Assembly: GCF_001884235.1 (NCBI RefSeq)
Contig: NZ_MAOI01000069.1
Span: 174,405-238,404, forward strand
DNA from: Bacillus paramycoides
GTDB taxonomy: Bacteria; Bacillota; Bacilli; Bacillales; Bacillaceae_G
DNA length: 64,000 bases
Reading direction: 5' to 3'
Position 1 is the stretch's first letter, and each line of letters opens with the position of its first letter. Below are positions 26,803-37,368 of the stretch, piece by piece. The position numbers and the translations under genes are program-made. The notes beneath the pieces were generated by a model. That model was given only the letters and a program-made list of their open reading frames with translations, was not told the DNA's origin and did no database searches.

Positions 26803-28717
26803 GCGTGTATCAAATGTAACAGTTAGAAAACGACTTATTTTTATACTTATATCGGGAATACTCGTTTTCACCATCATCGATATTCGTCTTGGATATGTGC
26901 AATTTTTTCTTGGGAATATGTTAACGGATCGTGCGAAAGATTCATGGAGTCGTAATATTACTTTTGAACCAGAGCGAGGGAAAATTTTAGATCGAAATGG
27001 TGTGGAGCTTGCTACGAATAAAAGTGCACCGACCGTCTTTGTTGTGCCGAGGCAAATTGAAAAACCAGCAGAGACTGCAGAGAAGTTAGCTGCAGTATTA
27101 GGTGTGGAAAAAGATGATATTTATAAGCGGATTACAAAAAAAGAGTCGATTGTAAGGCTTGATAAAGGCGGAAGGAAAATATCGCATGATAAAGCGAAAG
27201 AAGTACGAGGGTTAAGCTTAAAGGGTGTTTATATCGCAGAGGATTCCATCCGGTACTATCCATTTGGTAACTTTTTATCACACGTATTAGGATTTGCGGG
27301 CAGTGATAATCAAGGGCTTATGGGACTAGAGAAATATTATGACAAAGAGCTAAATGGTGATAAAGGTCATGTGCGATTTTTTGCAGATGCGAAAGGGCAG
27401 AGAATGCCTAACGTTGGTGATGATTTTAAAAAACCAGAAGCCGGCTTGAATTTAGGATTAACAATTGATTCACGCATTACAAGGATTATGGAAAGAGAAA
27501 TGAATATTGCGGAATCGACGTATAATCCAGACGGTATGATAGCAATTGCGATGAATCCGAAAAATGGTGAAATTTTAGGTATGTCAAGTCGACCGAGTTT
27601 TGATCCAGCAGACTTTCAAAGTGTTTCTCCGGAAGTATATAACAGAAACTTACCTGTATGGAGTACGTATGAGCCTGGGTCAACATTTAAGATTATTACA
27701 TTAGCCGCAGCCTTGAATGAAAATTTAGTAGACTTAGAGAAAGATACGTTTTATGATGATGGAGCAGCTGAAGTTGGTGGAGCTAGGTTGCGATGTTGGA
27801 AAGCTGGAGGTCATGGTAGCCAAACGTTTTTAGAGGTAGTTCAAAACTCTTGTAACCCGGGATTTATTGAACTCGGTGATCGTCTTGGTAAAGACCGATT
27901 GTTTAAATACATTCGCAATTTCGGATTTGGACAGAAGACCGGAATTGACTTGCAAGGTGAAGGTAGCGGGATTTTATTTAACTTAGATAAAGTTGGTCCA
28001 GTCGAGCAAGCAACGACTTCATTCGGGCAAGGTGTTTCGGTTACACCAATTCAACAAGTAGCGGCAGTAGCGGCTGCTGTAAATGGTGGAACTTTGTATC
28101 AACCATATATAGCGAAGGAATTTATTGACCCGAAGAATAATCAAGTTGTCAGCAAAAAAACGCCTGTTGCGAAAAGAAAAGTTATTTCCAAGGAAACTTC
28201 AGAGAAAGTTCGTTATGCATTAGAGAATGTTGTAGCGAAAGGGTCCGGTAAAGGTGCTTATATTGATGGATATCGTGTAGGTGGAAAAACCGGAACTGCT
28301 CAAAAGGTGAAAGATGGAAAATATTTAGATAATAACTATATTGTATCTTTTATCGGTTTTGCTCCAGCAGATGATCCACAAATTGTTGTTTACGTTGCTG
28401 TTGATAATCCGAAAGGAGTCACTCAATTTGGTGGAGTTGTTGCGGCTCCAATTGTTGGGAATATTCTTCGAGATGCACTTCCTGTTATGGGAGTGGAGCC
28501 GAGAAAAGAGCAAGTTGAGAAAGAATATAAATGGGGCGATACACCAACTGTGGAAGTTCCAAATTTAATTGGTATGAAGAAGAAAGATTTACAAACACAA
28601 CTTGTCGATTTGAAGCTTGATATAAGTGGTGATGGAGAGAAAGTAATTAAACAATCACCAGAAGCTGGAGCGAAAGTTAAAGAAGGTTCGAAAATTAGAA
28701 TTTACTTCGGGAATTAA
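26801..28717 (+). CDS. spoVD: Stage V sporulation protein D (spore cortex transpeptidase)
   Basis: SpoVD is a class B PBP needed for spore cortex synthesis with SpoVE. The 638 residues (about 646 in B. subtilis) have one membrane helix (about 11-31). The SxxK is Ser294-Lys297, SxN is Ser350-Cys351-Asn352 and KTG is at 496-498. One PASTA domain lies at the C-terminus (about 575-635). Cys332 and Cys351 are both present; in B. subtilis this pair forms an inhibitory disulfide reduced by StoA. Its ribosome site lies in the loop of a 14-bp hairpin. Confidence 0.95.
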   Translation: MRVSNVTVRKRLIFILISGILVFTIIDIRLGYVQFFLGNMLTDRAKDSWSRNITFEPERGKILDRNGVELATNKSAPTVFVVPRQIEKPAETAEKLAAVLGVEKDDIYKRITKKESIVRLDKGGRKISHDKAKEVRGLSLKGVYIAEDSIRYYPFGNFLSHVLGFAGSDNQGLMGLEKYYDKELNGDKGHVRFFADAKGQRMPNVGDDFKKPEAGLNLGLTIDSRITRIMEREMNIAESTYNPDGMIAIAMNPKNGEILGMSSRPSFDPADFQSVSPEVYNRNLPVWSTYEPGSTFKIITLAAALNENLVDLEKDTFYDDGAAEVGGARLRCWKAGGHGSQTFLEVVQNSCNPGFIELGDRLGKDRLFKYIRNFGFGQKTGIDLQGEGSGILFNLDKVGPVEQATTSFGQGVSVTPIQQVAAVAAAVNGGTLYQPYIAKEFIDPKNNQVVSKKTPVAKRKVISKETSEKVRYALENVVAKGSGKGAYIDGYRVGGKTGTAQKVKDGKYLDNNYIVSFIGFAPADDPQIVVYVAVDNPKGVTQFGGVVAAPIVGNILRDALPVMGVEPRKEQVEKEYKWGDTPTVEVPNLIGMKKKDLQTQLVDLKLDISGDGEKVIKQSPEAGAKVKEGSKIRIYFGN

Positions 28718-28785
28718 AGGTAACCGATTGTGTTTTATGGTACAATTGGTGGAAGTGAGTTCTTTTTAGAAGAGTTGCTTTATTT

Positions 28786-28880
28786 GAGACGAAAAGTGTC
28801 TCGTTAATAAACAAGTCTATTTATTAGACTGTAGTAGCACTTACCTCCAGTTTTTATATAACTAGGAGGTAACTGTTACT
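28786..28880 (+). promoter_or_regulatory. Three-hairpin leader upstream of murE
   Basis: Three stem-loops are in tandem. GAGAC/GTCTC is at 28786-28802. GTCT/AGAC is at 28815-28829. A long stem at 28833-28880 has about 19 pairs, one mismatch and one bulge, and a 7-base loop. The long stem buries a GGAGG (28865-28869) that is not followed by a start codon. No T-run follows. It lies between sporulation gene spoVD and vegetative murE, and could be a processing or stability element. Confidence 0.45.
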
Positions 28881-28927
28881 TACTTAAAATAAGAGATAAA
28901 TAAACAATGTAGAGAGGGTTTAGTGAA

Positions 28928-30403
28928 ATGAAGTTGCATACACTTGTATCATGTTTGCATGATTTTCCAGTTGTTCCAAAAGAAAATCCAGAAATAACAT
29001 CTATTGAAGCTGATTCACGTAAAGTGAGAGAGGGAAGCTTATTTGTATGTATGAAAGGATATACGGTTGATAGCCATGACTTTGCTAAGCAAGCAGCCGC
29101 ACAAGGAGCGGCTGCTATTGTTGCGGAAAGACCAATTGATGTTGACGTTCCAGTTGTACTTGTGAAAAATACTTTTCGTTCGTTAGCGGTTTTAGCTGAT
29201 TACTTTTATGGCCAACCAACACACAAGTTACATTTAATCGGTATTACAGGTACAAATGGAAAGACAACAACATCGCATATTATGGATGAAATTATGCGCG
29301 CACATGGTCATAAAACAGGGCTAATTGGAACGATTAATATGAAAATCGGTGATGAAACATTTGAGGTGAAAAATACAACACCAGATGCACTAACACTTCA
29401 ACAGACGTTTTCAAAAATGGTTGAACAAGGTGTGGATAGCACAGTAATGGAAGTTTCGTCTCATGCTTTAGATCTTGGTCGTGTACACGGATGTGATTAT
29501 GATGTTGCAGTATTTACGAATTTAACACAAGATCATTTAGACTATCATAATACGATGGAAGAATATAAACATGCGAAGGGATTGCTTTTTGCACAGCTTG
29601 GCAATAGTTATAATCATAATCGTGAAAAGTACGCTATATTAAACAGCGATGATCCAGTCACGGAAGAGTATATGAGAAGTACAGCAGCTACGGTCGTTAC
29701 ATACGGTATAGAGGTTTCGAGTGATATTATGGCAAAAGATATCGTTATGACGAGCGGTGGCACGACATTTACACTTGTAACACCTTATGAAAGTGTAAAT
29801 GTTACGATGAAATTAATTGGTAAGTTCAACGTATACAATGTATTAGCTGCTACAGCAGCGGGGCTTGTTTCAGGCGTGAACTTACAAACAATTATTGATG
29901 TAATTAAAAAGCTAGCTGGAGTTCCTGGCCGTTTTGAAGTTGTTGATGGCGGACAGAATTATACAGTTATTGTCGATTATGCACATACACCGGATAGCCT
30001 GGAGAACGTACTGAAAACTGCGAAACAGTTCGCAAAAGGTGATGTATATTGTATTGTTGGTTGCGGTGGTGATAGAGATCGGACGAAAAGACCGGTGATG
30101 GCAAGTGTCGCAACAAAATATGCAACTCACGCAATCTACACATCAGACAATCCAAGAAGTGAAGATCCAGTGGCTATTTTAGATGATATGATAGACGGTG
30201 CAAAAGGGAATAATTATGAAGTAATTGTTGATCGGAAAGAAGCGATACGCTATGCGATTTCGAAAGTGAAAGCAGAAGATATTATTATTATTGCTGGTAA
30301 AGGGCATGAAACGTATCAAATTATTGGTAAAGAAGTTCATCATTTTGACGATCGTGAAGTCGCTAAAGAAGCAATCACGGAGCGTTTAAACAACGCAGAG
30401 TAA
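28928..30403 (+). CDS. murE: UDP-MurNAc-L-Ala-D-Glu:meso-diaminopimelate ligase
   Basis: MurE adds the third stem-peptide residue to UDP-MurNAc-dipeptide with ATP. The 491 residues have the ATP loop [11 protein letters not shown] (about residues 106-116), [12 protein letters not shown] and the DNPR motif ([10 protein letters not shown], near residue 407). DNPR marks diaminopimelate rather than lysine specificity, as expected for Bacillus. ATG 28928 follows GAGAGGG. The leader is structured. mraY follows closely. Confidence 0.96.
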   Translation: MKLHTLVSCLHDFPVVPKENPEITSIEADSRKVREGSLFVCMKGYTVDSHDFAKQAAAQGAAAIVAERPIDVDVPVVLVKNTFRSLAVLADYFYGQPTHKLHLIGITGTNGKTTTSHIMDEIMRAHGHKTGLIGTINMKIGDETFEVKNTTPDALTLQQTFSKMVEQGVDSTVMEVSSHALDLGRVHGCDYDVAVFTNLTQDHLDYHNTMEEYKHAKGLLFAQLGNSYNHNREKYAILNSDDPVTEEYMRSTAATVVTYGIEVSSDIMAKDIVMTSGGTTFTLVTPYESVNVTMKLIGKFNVYNVLAATAAGLVSGVNLQTIIDVIKKLAGVPGRFEVVDGGQNYTVIVDYAHTPDSLENVLKTAKQFAKGDVYCIVGCGGDRDRTKRPVMASVATKYATHAIYTSDNPRSEDPVAILDDMIDGAKGNNYEVIVDRKEAIRYAISKVKAEDIIIIAGKGHETYQIIGKEVHHFDDREVAKEAITERLNNAE

Positions 30404-30425
30404 CAGCATGAGAGGAGGACTACAT

Positions 30426-31400
30426 GTGCTTGAACAAGGTTTATTAGTAACGGCTGGGGTAGCATTCTTAATTTCTGTTGCCCTTTCGCCATTATTTATT
30501 CCATTTTTAAGAAAGTTAAAGTTCGGACAGAGTATTCGTGACGAAGGACCGAAGTCACACCAAAAGAAATCAGGAACACCAACGATGGGTGGTATTGTCA
30601 TATATGTATCTATGATGGTGACTACGCTTATTATGGCGATTAAATTTAATCATTTAGGTGCAGAAGTATCATTGTTATTATTAGTAACATTCGGGTACGG
30701 GTTAATCGGATTTTTAGATGACTACATAAAAGTAGTTAAGAAAAGAAATCTTGGTTTAACATCAAAACAAAAATTGATTGGTCAACTTGTAATTGCTATT
30801 GCGTTCTTTTTAATTGGAAAAGGGCAAGCATTTCACACGTATATCATGATTCCTGGAACTGATGTTAAATTCGAACTGGGCTGGGCATATTTTGTTCTTG
30901 TATTATTTATGCTTATTGGTGGATCGAATGCGGTTAACTTAACAGATGGTTTAGATGGTTTATTATCAGGGACAGCTGCTATTGCATTCGGAGCATTTAG
31001 TATTATTGCTGTAGCTCAAGAACAATTTGGGGTAGCGATTTTCTGTATGGCAGTTGTAGGAGCTGTACTTGGCTTTTTAGTATTCAATGCGAATCCAGCA
31101 AAAGTATTTATGGGGGATACGGGTTCTCTAGCTTTAGGTGGTGCAATTGCAGCTGTAGCGATTTTGTTAAAACAAGAATTGCTACTTGTTATTATTGGCG
31201 GCGTATTCGTAATGGAGACTTTATCTGTTATTATCCAAGTTATTTCGTTCAAAACAACAGGAAAGCGTGTCTTTAAAATGAGTCCATTACATCACCATTA
31301 TGAATTATGTGGTTGGTCAGAGTGGCGCGTTGTTGTGACGTTTTGGTCTGTAGGATTTTTATTAGCTGTGCTAGGAATTTATATCGGGGTGTGGATGTAA
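30426..31400 (+). CDS. mraY: Phospho-MurNAc-pentapeptide transferase
   Basis: MraY moves phospho-MurNAc-pentapeptide onto undecaprenyl phosphate, giving lipid I in the membrane. The 324-residue form starts at GTG 30426, six bases after GAGGAGGAC; the in-frame ATG 30408 lies upstream of that ribosome site. Ten or so membrane helices alternate with the catalytic aspartate loops [18 protein letters not shown] and [12 protein letters not shown]. The histidine loop SPLHHHYEL is also present. The stop abuts murD directly. Confidence 0.96.
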   Translation: MLEQGLLVTAGVAFLISVALSPLFIPFLRKLKFGQSIRDEGPKSHQKKSGTPTMGGIVIYVSMMVTTLIMAIKFNHLGAEVSLLLLVTFGYGLIGFLDDYIKVVKKRNLGLTSKQKLIGQLVIAIAFFLIGKGQAFHTYIMIPGTDVKFELGWAYFVLVLFMLIGGSNAVNLTDGLDGLLSGTAAIAFGAFSIIAVAQEQFGVAIFCMAVVGAVLGFLVFNANPAKVFMGDTGSLALGGAIAAVAILLKQELLLVIIGGVFVMETLSVIIQVISFKTTGKRVFKMSPLHHHYELCGWSEWRVVVTFWSVGFLLAVLGIYIGVWM

Positions 31401-32753
31401 TTGAAAACTGTAACTGAATATCAAAATAAAAATGTTCTTGTATTAGGTATTGCTAAAAGTGGTTATGCAGCAGCTACTTTATTAAAAAAATTAGGGGCAA
31501 ACGTCATTGTAAATGATGGGAAACCATTAGCGGGTAATGTACTTGCAGCTGAGTTACAAGCGGAAGGAATGGATGTTGTATGTGGTGGACATCCGTTAGA
31601 ATTGCTGGAGAGAAACATTTCACTTGTCGTAAAAAATCCAGGGATTCCATATTCTAATCCACTATTAGTAGCGGCGAAAGAAAAGCAAATTCCAATTGTA
31701 ACTGAGGTTGAATTAGCATATCGTATTTCAGCAGCACCGTTTGTTGGGATTACAGGATCTAACGGTAAAACAACAACGACTATGTTAACGTTTGAAATGT
31801 TGAAAGAAGGACAAAAGCATCCTGTTATTGCGGGGAATATTGGTACTGTAGCTTGTGAAGTTGCGCAATCCGCGATAGAAAATGAAGTTGTCGTTACAGA
31901 ACTTTCATCGTTCCAATTGATGGGAGTAGAATCGTTCCAACCAAAAATTGCAGCCTTTTTAAATTTATTTGAGGCTCACTTAGATTATCATGGGACGAAG
32001 AAAGAGTATGGTTTAGCGAAAGCAAATATTTTCAAAAACCAAACTGAAACAGATTATAGTGTAATTAATGCAGATGATGCAGATGTGATGGCTTTATCTG
32101 CTTATAGTAAAGGTCAAAAAATACTATTCTCGACAACGAAAGAAATTGAAGATGGTGCGTGTATAAAAGATAACGCTCTTTATTTTAAAGGTGAAAAAGT
32201 TGTTGAAGTAAGTGATATCGTTTTACCTGGTAAGCATAATTTAGAAAATATTTTAGCGGCAATGAGTATTGCTAAATTACTAGGTGTTTCTAATGAAGCA
32301 ATTATTGCTGTATTAAAACGTTTTACAGGCGTAAAACATCGTTTAGAATATGTAACAACTATTAATAAACGTAAGTTTTATAATGACTCAAAAGCAACGA
32401 ATATGTTAGCGACTGAGAAAGCTTTATCTGCGTTTACACAACCGATTGTGTTATTAGCAGGCGGGCTTGATCGTGGAAATGAATTTGATGATTTAATTCC
32501 GTATTTCAAAAATGTAAAGGCGATTGTAACATTTGGACAAACTGCATCTAAATTAGTAAGAGCGGCAGAAAAAGCGGGATTAGATGTAATTGAAAGTGTC
32601 GATACTTTAGATGAAGCAGTAGTGAAAGCTTATGCTCATTCTACAGATGGCGATGTAATTCTTCTTTCTCCAGCATGTGCAAGCTGGGATCAATTTAAAA
32701 CATTTGAAGAAAGAGGAGACATTTTTATACAAGCTGTGCATAAACTTATATAA
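31401..32753 (+). CDS. murD: UDP-MurNAc-L-Ala:D-glutamate ligase
   Basis: MurD adds D-glutamate to UDP-MurNAc-L-Ala. The 450 residues show an N-terminal Rossmann-like UDP-binding domain ([16 protein letters not shown]), the ATP loop [12 protein letters not shown] (about residues 114-125) and FNDSKATN / [15 protein letters not shown] in the C-terminal domain. The start is TTG 31401, immediately after the mraY stop, so translation is probably coupled; the Shine-Dalgarno is within the mraY 3' end. Confidence 0.96.
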   Translation: MKTVTEYQNKNVLVLGIAKSGYAAATLLKKLGANVIVNDGKPLAGNVLAAELQAEGMDVVCGGHPLELLERNISLVVKNPGIPYSNPLLVAAKEKQIPIVTEVELAYRISAAPFVGITGSNGKTTTTMLTFEMLKEGQKHPVIAGNIGTVACEVAQSAIENEVVVTELSSFQLMGVESFQPKIAAFLNLFEAHLDYHGTKKEYGLAKANIFKNQTETDYSVINADDADVMALSAYSKGQKILFSTTKEIEDGACIKDNALYFKGEKVVEVSDIVLPGKHNLENILAAMSIAKLLGVSNEAIIAVLKRFTGVKHRLEYVTTINKRKFYNDSKATNMLATEKALSAFTQPIVLLAGGLDRGNEFDDLIPYFKNVKAIVTFGQTASKLVRAAEKAGLDVIESVDTLDEAVVKAYAHSTDGDVILLSPACASWDQFKTFEERGDIFIQAVHKLI

Positions 32754-32760
32754 AGTAAAT

Positions 32761-32796
32761 CAAAACATCAGTAGGCTAACACCTACTGATGTTTTG
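32761..32796. terminator. 15-bp perfect stem-loop after murD
   Basis: CAAAACATCAGTAGG (32761-32775) and its complement (32782-32796) surround six bases. The T-run is short (TTTT), so termination may be partial. It separates murD from sporulation gene spoVE. A second small stem GGGCA/TGCCC follows at 32804-32820. Confidence 0.6.
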
Positions 32797-32843
32797 TTAC
32801 ATAGGGCAAAAGGTTCTGCCCAAAGAGGTGGTGTTCATGGGTA

Positions 32844-33935
32844 ATGAAGAAAACGCCTGATTTTATTCTCATCATCGTTACACTTGCGTTGTTAACAATC
32901 GGAATGATTATGGTTTATAGTGCGAGTGCGGTTTGGGCCTCTTATAAAATGGGGGATTCATTCTTTTTTGCAAAAAGACAATTGCTGTTTGCAGGTCTTG
33001 GTGTAGTGGCTATGTTTTTTATAATGAAAATTGATTATTGGGTGTGGCGTACTTATTCAAAAGTAATTTTGCTAGTTTGCTTCATTCTACTTATTCTCGT
33101 TCTTATTCCTGGAGTAGGTCTTGTTCGTGGTGGGGCACGAAGTTGGATTGGAATCGGGGCATTTTCCATTCAGCCGTCAGAATTTATGAAGTTTGCGATG
33201 ATTATTTTCTTAGCAAAATTTTTAGCGGAACGACAAAAATTAATTACATCTTTTAAACGTGGTTTACTACCAGCTCTTAGTTTTGTATTTCTTGCTTTCG
33301 GGATGATTATGTTACAACCAGACCTTGGTACGGGAACCGTAATGGTTGGGACATGTATCATCATGATATTTGTTTCGGGAGCACGAGTCTTTCATTTTGC
33401 AATGTTTGGATTACTTGGCGTAGCAGGATTTGTAGGGTTAATTGCATCGGCACCATATCGAATGAAGCGGATTACATCTTATTTAGATCCATGGTCAGAT
33501 CCGCTTGGAAGCGGATTTCAAATTATCCAATCGTTACTCGCAATTGGACCTGGTGGTTTATTTGGGCTTGGACTTGGACAAAGTAGACAAAAATTTCTTT
33601 ATTTGCCTGAACCACAAACAGATTTTATATTTGCAATCTTATCCGAGGAATTAGGTTTTATTGGCGGTTCATTTGTGTTATTATTATTTAGTCTATTACT
33701 ATGGCGCGGGATTCGTATAGCATTAGGAGCGCCAGATTTATATGGTACGTTTTTAGCAGTAGGTATTGTGGCGATGATTGCGATTCAAGTAATGATTAAT
33801 GTTGGTGTTGTAACAGGACTAATGCCTGTTACGGGTATTACTTTGCCGTTTTTAAGTTATGGTGGATCAAGTTTGACCTTAATGTTAATGGCAGTAGGTG
33901 TATTATTGAATATAAGTCGCCATTCTCGCTATTAA
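32844..33935 (+). CDS. spoVE: Stage V sporulation protein E (SEDS glycosyltransferase)
   Basis: SpoVE is the SEDS-family peptidoglycan polymerase that works with SpoVD to build the spore cortex. The 363 residues contain about 10 membrane helices. Family motifs are VYSASAVWA, GGARSWIGIGAFSIQPSEFMK, LPEPQTDFIFAILSEELG and PVTGITLPFLSYGGSSL. ATG 32844 is the only start in frame. It is 15 bases from the GAGG of the ribosome site. A competing seven-codon frame (ATG 32837, TGA 32858-32860) is better spaced and overlaps it. Confidence 0.93.
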   Translation: MKKTPDFILIIVTLALLTIGMIMVYSASAVWASYKMGDSFFFAKRQLLFAGLGVVAMFFIMKIDYWVWRTYSKVILLVCFILLILVLIPGVGLVRGGARSWIGIGAFSIQPSEFMKFAMIIFLAKFLAERQKLITSFKRGLLPALSFVFLAFGMIMLQPDLGTGTVMVGTCIIMIFVSGARVFHFAMFGLLGVAGFVGLIASAPYRMKRITSYLDPWSDPLGSGFQIIQSLLAIGPGGLFGLGLGQSRQKFLYLPEPQTDFIFAILSEELGFIGGSFVLLLFSLLLWRGIRIALGAPDLYGTFLAVGIVAMIAIQVMINVGVVTGLMPVTGITLPFLSYGGSSLTLMLMAVGVLLNISRHSRY

Positions 33936-33960
33936 ACCCTGTTTATAAGACAGGGTTTTT
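33934..33960 (+). terminator. Terminator after spoVE
   Basis: AAACCCTG pairs with CAGGGTTT around nine bases and runs into TTTTT. Confidence 0.75.
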
Positions 33961-34037
33961 CGTATGTGTGTGAAAATACAATATGTATATAGAAATAAAT
34001 ACGATTGAATAAGAACAGGGAAGTGGAGGAATTTGTA

Positions 34038-35132
34038 GTGCGAGTATTAGTTAGTGGTGGGGGGACTGGAGGACATATTTATCCAGCTCTTGCTTTAATT
34101 AGAGAAATAAAAAAATTAAATCCGGAAGCAAGGTTTTTATACATTGGTACGGAAAATGGGTTAGAGAGTACTATCGTACCGAAAGCAGGTATACCGTTTC
34201 AATCTATTGTTATCAGTGGATTTAAACGAAAAATATCTCTCGATAATGTAAAAACAGTGATGCGTTTCTTAAAAGGTGTTCAAGATAGTAAACGATATAT
34301 TCGTCGTTTTAATCCTGATATTGTTATTGGCACTGGTGGATATGTATGTGGTCCAGTTGTTTATGCTGCGGCCAAATTAGGTATTCCAACTATTGTACAC
34401 GAACAAAATAGTGTACCTGGTGTAACGAATAAATTTTTAAGTCGTTATGTTGATAAAGTTGCTGTTTGCTTTGAAGCAGCTGCAGAGCATTTTCCTGAGT
34501 CAAAAGTGGTTATGACAGGTAATCCACGTGCATCAGAAGTAATGGATCAAAATGGAATGAAAGGGAAACGTTCAGTAGGACTATCTCTTCCTAAAAAATC
34601 CGTACTTATTTTTGGTGGGAGTCGCGGAGCTAGACCGATTAATGATGCTTTTGTAGAAGCGATTGAACAATTTGGGAATAAAAGTTACGAAGTATTATAT
34701 GTAACCGGTGAAGTACATTATGATAAAGTTATGGAAGCCGTGAAACAAAAAGGTAATCCGAATAATGTTATTATTAAACCTTTCATTCATAATATGCCGG
34801 AGGTACTGACTGGTGTAGATCTTGTTGTTTCAAGAGCAGGAGCTACAACGCTTGCGGAATTAACAGCATTAGGAAAGCCGAGTGTATTAATTCCAAGTCC
34901 GTACGTAACAAATAACCATCAAGAAAAAAATGCACGTTCAGTTGTTGATAAAGGAGCAGCTAAAATGCTACTTGAAAAAGATTTAACATCTGAAACGCTT
35001 ATTCGTGATATTGATGAAATTTTATTAGATGCACAAACATTACAAAACATGAAACTGGCTGCTAAGCAACTAGGTATTCCAGATGCAGCAAATAAGCTGT
35101 ATGAAGTAATGAACAAGCTTATTAAAAAATAA
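34038..35132 (+). CDS. murG: Lipid II synthase (GlcNAc transferase MurG)
   Basis: MurG transfers GlcNAc to lipid I on the inner membrane face, giving lipid II. GTG 34038, seven bases after GGAGGA, gives 364 residues, the usual length. The glycine-rich loop [18 protein letters not shown] is at the N-terminus. [24 protein letters not shown] and the UDP-GlcNAc site [24 protein letters not shown] near residues 260-285 are family motifs. An in-frame ATG at 34005 lies upstream of the ribosome site. Confidence 0.95.
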   Translation: MRVLVSGGGTGGHIYPALALIREIKKLNPEARFLYIGTENGLESTIVPKAGIPFQSIVISGFKRKISLDNVKTVMRFLKGVQDSKRYIRRFNPDIVIGTGGYVCGPVVYAAAKLGIPTIVHEQNSVPGVTNKFLSRYVDKVAVCFEAAAEHFPESKVVMTGNPRASEVMDQNGMKGKRSVGLSLPKKSVLIFGGSRGARPINDAFVEAIEQFGNKSYEVLYVTGEVHYDKVMEAVKQKGNPNNVIIKPFIHNMPEVLTGVDLVVSRAGATTLAELTALGKPSVLIPSPYVTNNHQEKNARSVVDKGAAKMLLEKDLTSETLIRDIDEILLDAQTLQNMKLAAKQLGIPDAANKLYEVMNKLIKK

Positions 35133-35192
35133 CATTAGGTGAACGCCCTGCATATTACTGTAATAAGGAGACTTAATATGGGGGAGATTGTT

Positions 35193-36098
35193 ATGGAACA
35201 ATTAGTAAAAGAGCTTTTAGAAGCAAATGTTGGTCGCGTGTTAGTTAACGAACCGTTAGCGCGTTACACGACTATGAAAATAGGTGGACCAGCTGATATT
35301 TTAATTGTGCCAAAGCATGTTGCCGGTATTGAGAAAACGCTAGAGTTAGTAAAGAAATATAAGAAAGAGTGGACTGCAATTGGTCGCGGTTCAAACCTTC
35401 TCATATCTGATCAAGGTATAGAAGGTGTCGTTATTCGTTTAGGAGAAGGATTAGACCACTTAGAAGTCGAAAAAAATAGAGTAAGAGTTGGTGGTGGATA
35501 TCCCCTTATTAAATTGTCAACTTTACTTAGTCGCCAAGGATTAGCTGGATTGGAATTTGCAAGTGGTATTCCAGGAAGTGTTGGTGGTGCAGTATATATG
35601 AATGCAGGGGCTCATAACTCAGAGATATCGAATATATTAACGAAGACTCGTATTTTGTTTGAAAATGGTACAATTGACTGGCTGACGAATAATGAAATGG
35701 AATTTTCCTATCGTACATCTGTATTACAAAGGAAACGTCCTGGTATTGTTTTGGAAGCTGAGTTTCAATTACAGGCAGGAGAGCGTGAGGAAATTATAAG
35801 TAGCATGCAAAAGAATAAAGATTACCGCCGTGAAACGCAGCCGTGGAATCATCCTTGTGCAGGAAGCATATTTCGAAACCCAATCCCGTATTTTGCAGGA
35901 AATTTAATAGAAAAAGCAGGGCTTCGTGGTTATAAAATAGGTGGGGCTCAAATTTCTGAAATGCATGGGAATTTTATTATTAATACTGGGGCTGCATCAG
36001 CGCAAGATGTATTAGATTTGATTGCATTGATAAAGCATACAATTAAAGATAAATTTGGTGTAGATATGCATACAGAAGTAGAAATCATTGGAAGATAA
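35193..36098 (+). CDS. murB: UDP-N-acetylenolpyruvoylglucosamine reductase
   Basis: MurB reduces UDP-GlcNAc-enolpyruvate to UDP-MurNAc with FAD and NADPH. The 301-residue form starts at ATG 35193 (GGGGGAG six bases upstream). ATG 35178, preceded by AAGGAG, would add five residues and is also plausible. The FAD loop is [11 protein letters not shown], followed by [20 protein letters not shown] and the catalytic serine region [11 protein letters not shown] near residue 225. The C-terminal [11 protein letters not shown] is typical of type II MurB. Confidence 0.95.
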   Translation: MEQLVKELLEANVGRVLVNEPLARYTTMKIGGPADILIVPKHVAGIEKTLELVKKYKKEWTAIGRGSNLLISDQGIEGVVIRLGEGLDHLEVEKNRVRVGGGYPLIKLSTLLSRQGLAGLEFASGIPGSVGGAVYMNAGAHNSEISNILTKTRILFENGTIDWLTNNEMEFSYRTSVLQRKRPGIVLEAEFQLQAGEREEIISSMQKNKDYRRETQPWNHPCAGSIFRNPIPYFAGNLIEKAGLRGYKIGGAQISEMHGNFIINTGAASAQDVLDLIALIKHTIKDKFGVDMHTEVEIIGR

Positions 36099-36143
36099 CG
36101 GTTATTCGTTCCGCTCATTATCATTTATGTTATAATAAGAAGA

Positions 36144-36174
36144 TAAGAACGGCATGAAGAACATGCCGTTCTTT
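36144..36174 (+). terminator. Stem-loop between murB and divIB
   Basis: AAGAACGGCATG pairs with CATGCCGTTCTT around five bases. Only a short T-run follows, so it may terminate partially. Confidence 0.55.
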
Positions 36175-36196
36175 ATGTTACGTAGGGGGATCGTAC

Positions 36197-36967
36197 ATGA
36201 AAAATAGTAAAGTGATTAAACTACAAGATCGTGTACCAAAATTAAAGAATCAAAAGAAAAAGAATAAAAAACCTGTTAATCATCGTTTAATTTTATACAT
36301 ATCAATTTTATTTTTATTAGTACTCTTTTTAATTTATTTTCGGTCTCCGCTTAGTAATATAAAAAAGATAAGTGTGTTTGGAAATCATTATATGACAGAT
36401 GAACAAGTTATGAAGGAATCTGGTGTGACCTATGATACAAGTTATTTCCGAGTAACAGCACATAAAGCAGAAGAAAACTTAACGAAACGAAAAGAAATTA
36501 AAGCGGTAAATGTAAAAAAACGTTTTCCTAACAAAATTGACGTTCATATTGAAGAATATTTAACGATTGGTTATATAAACAAAGATGGAAAATTACAACC
36601 GTTGTTAGAAAACGGGAAAACACTCGATGTACTTCCGAATGGTAAACTTCCTGTTGCAGCACCAATTTTTGAACCTTTTAAAGAGGAGAAAATGAAGGAG
36701 TTAATTGCAGAACTAGAAAAATTAACACCGGCTATTTTAAGGTCTATTTCTGAAATTCGTTATACACCAACGAGCGCAAATGAAGACCATCTTACTTTAT
36801 ATATGAATGAAGGATATGAAGTAAGCACCACTATTCAAAATTTCGCAAAGCGAATGGAAGCTTATCCACTTATTATAAAAACAATTGAACCTGGTAAGAA
36901 GGTTTTAATTGACTTAGAAGTAGGCGCATATACGAAGGATTTAGGTGCTGAAGAAAAAAAAGAATAG
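36197..36967 (+). CDS. divIB: Cell division protein DivIB (FtsQ family)
   Basis: DivIB is a bitopic septal protein that stabilises FtsL and DivIC. The 256 residues have a basic cytoplasmic tail, one membrane helix (about 32-50) and an outer POTRA domain (about 53-120, SNIKKISVFGNHYMTDEQVMKESGV). The FtsQ/DivIB domain follows. GTAGGGGGATC precedes ATG 36197. B. subtilis places ylxW, ylxX and sbp after it; here a 401-base gap leads straight to ftsA. Confidence 0.92.
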   Translation: MKNSKVIKLQDRVPKLKNQKKKNKKPVNHRLILYISILFLLVLFLIYFRSPLSNIKKISVFGNHYMTDEQVMKESGVTYDTSYFRVTAHKAEENLTKRKEIKAVNVKKRFPNKIDVHIEEYLTIGYINKDGKLQPLLENGKTLDVLPNGKLPVAAPIFEPFKEEKMKELIAELEKLTPAILRSISEIRYTPTSANEDHLTLYMNEGYEVSTTIQNFAKRMEAYPLIIKTIEPGKKVLIDLEVGAYTKDLGAEEKKE

Positions 36968-37368
36968 AATGGTAGTTTTCACGACGTTATTCCGGATAAA
37001 ATGAAACGAATGTTCTTTTATATGCATACTAATTTACGAGAATGCTTCATTTGATGAAAAATATGTAAATTTTCTTAGATTCATACTAGGATTGGTACAA
37101 GTTTCACTTTTCTACAAGTACATCTTAGTGTAGACTTATACTTGGCGGTAAACTTTACGCTTGAAATAGAATTATTTCAAGATAAAGCAGTTATTCACAA
37201 TTTACTGCGATATTCTTAAATGAATGTTAAATAAAAATAAGAAAAATATAGGGTTAAAAAAGGGAAACGTATAAAGACGTTGAATATTTTTCTTATAAAT
37301 AGCAAAGTTGCGATTGTTGTTCCATATATTGAGTTGTATGGTATAAATAAAGAAGGAGGTGCCAAAGA
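36968..37368 (+). other. 401-base intergenic region before ftsA
   Basis: No gene is visible. This AT-rich stretch must carry the ftsAZ promoters. The best candidate is a sigma-H-like site at 37259-37285. TGGTATAAA at 37339-37347 looks like an extended -10, but a start there would lie almost on the ribosome site, so it is unlikely. Confidence 0.5.
37259..37285 (+). promoter_or_regulatory. Candidate sigma-H promoter for ftsAZ
   Basis: AAAGGGAAA (one mismatch to RnAGGAWWW), an 11-base spacer and GTTGAAT (perfect RnnGAAT). In B. subtilis ftsAZ has a sigma-H promoter that raises FtsZ at sporulation onset. Confidence 0.4.

Noticed and set aside
37339-37347. Extended -10-like TGGTATAAA before ftsA
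   Set aside because: Transcription from it would begin at or inside the ftsA ribosome site, leaving no usable leader.
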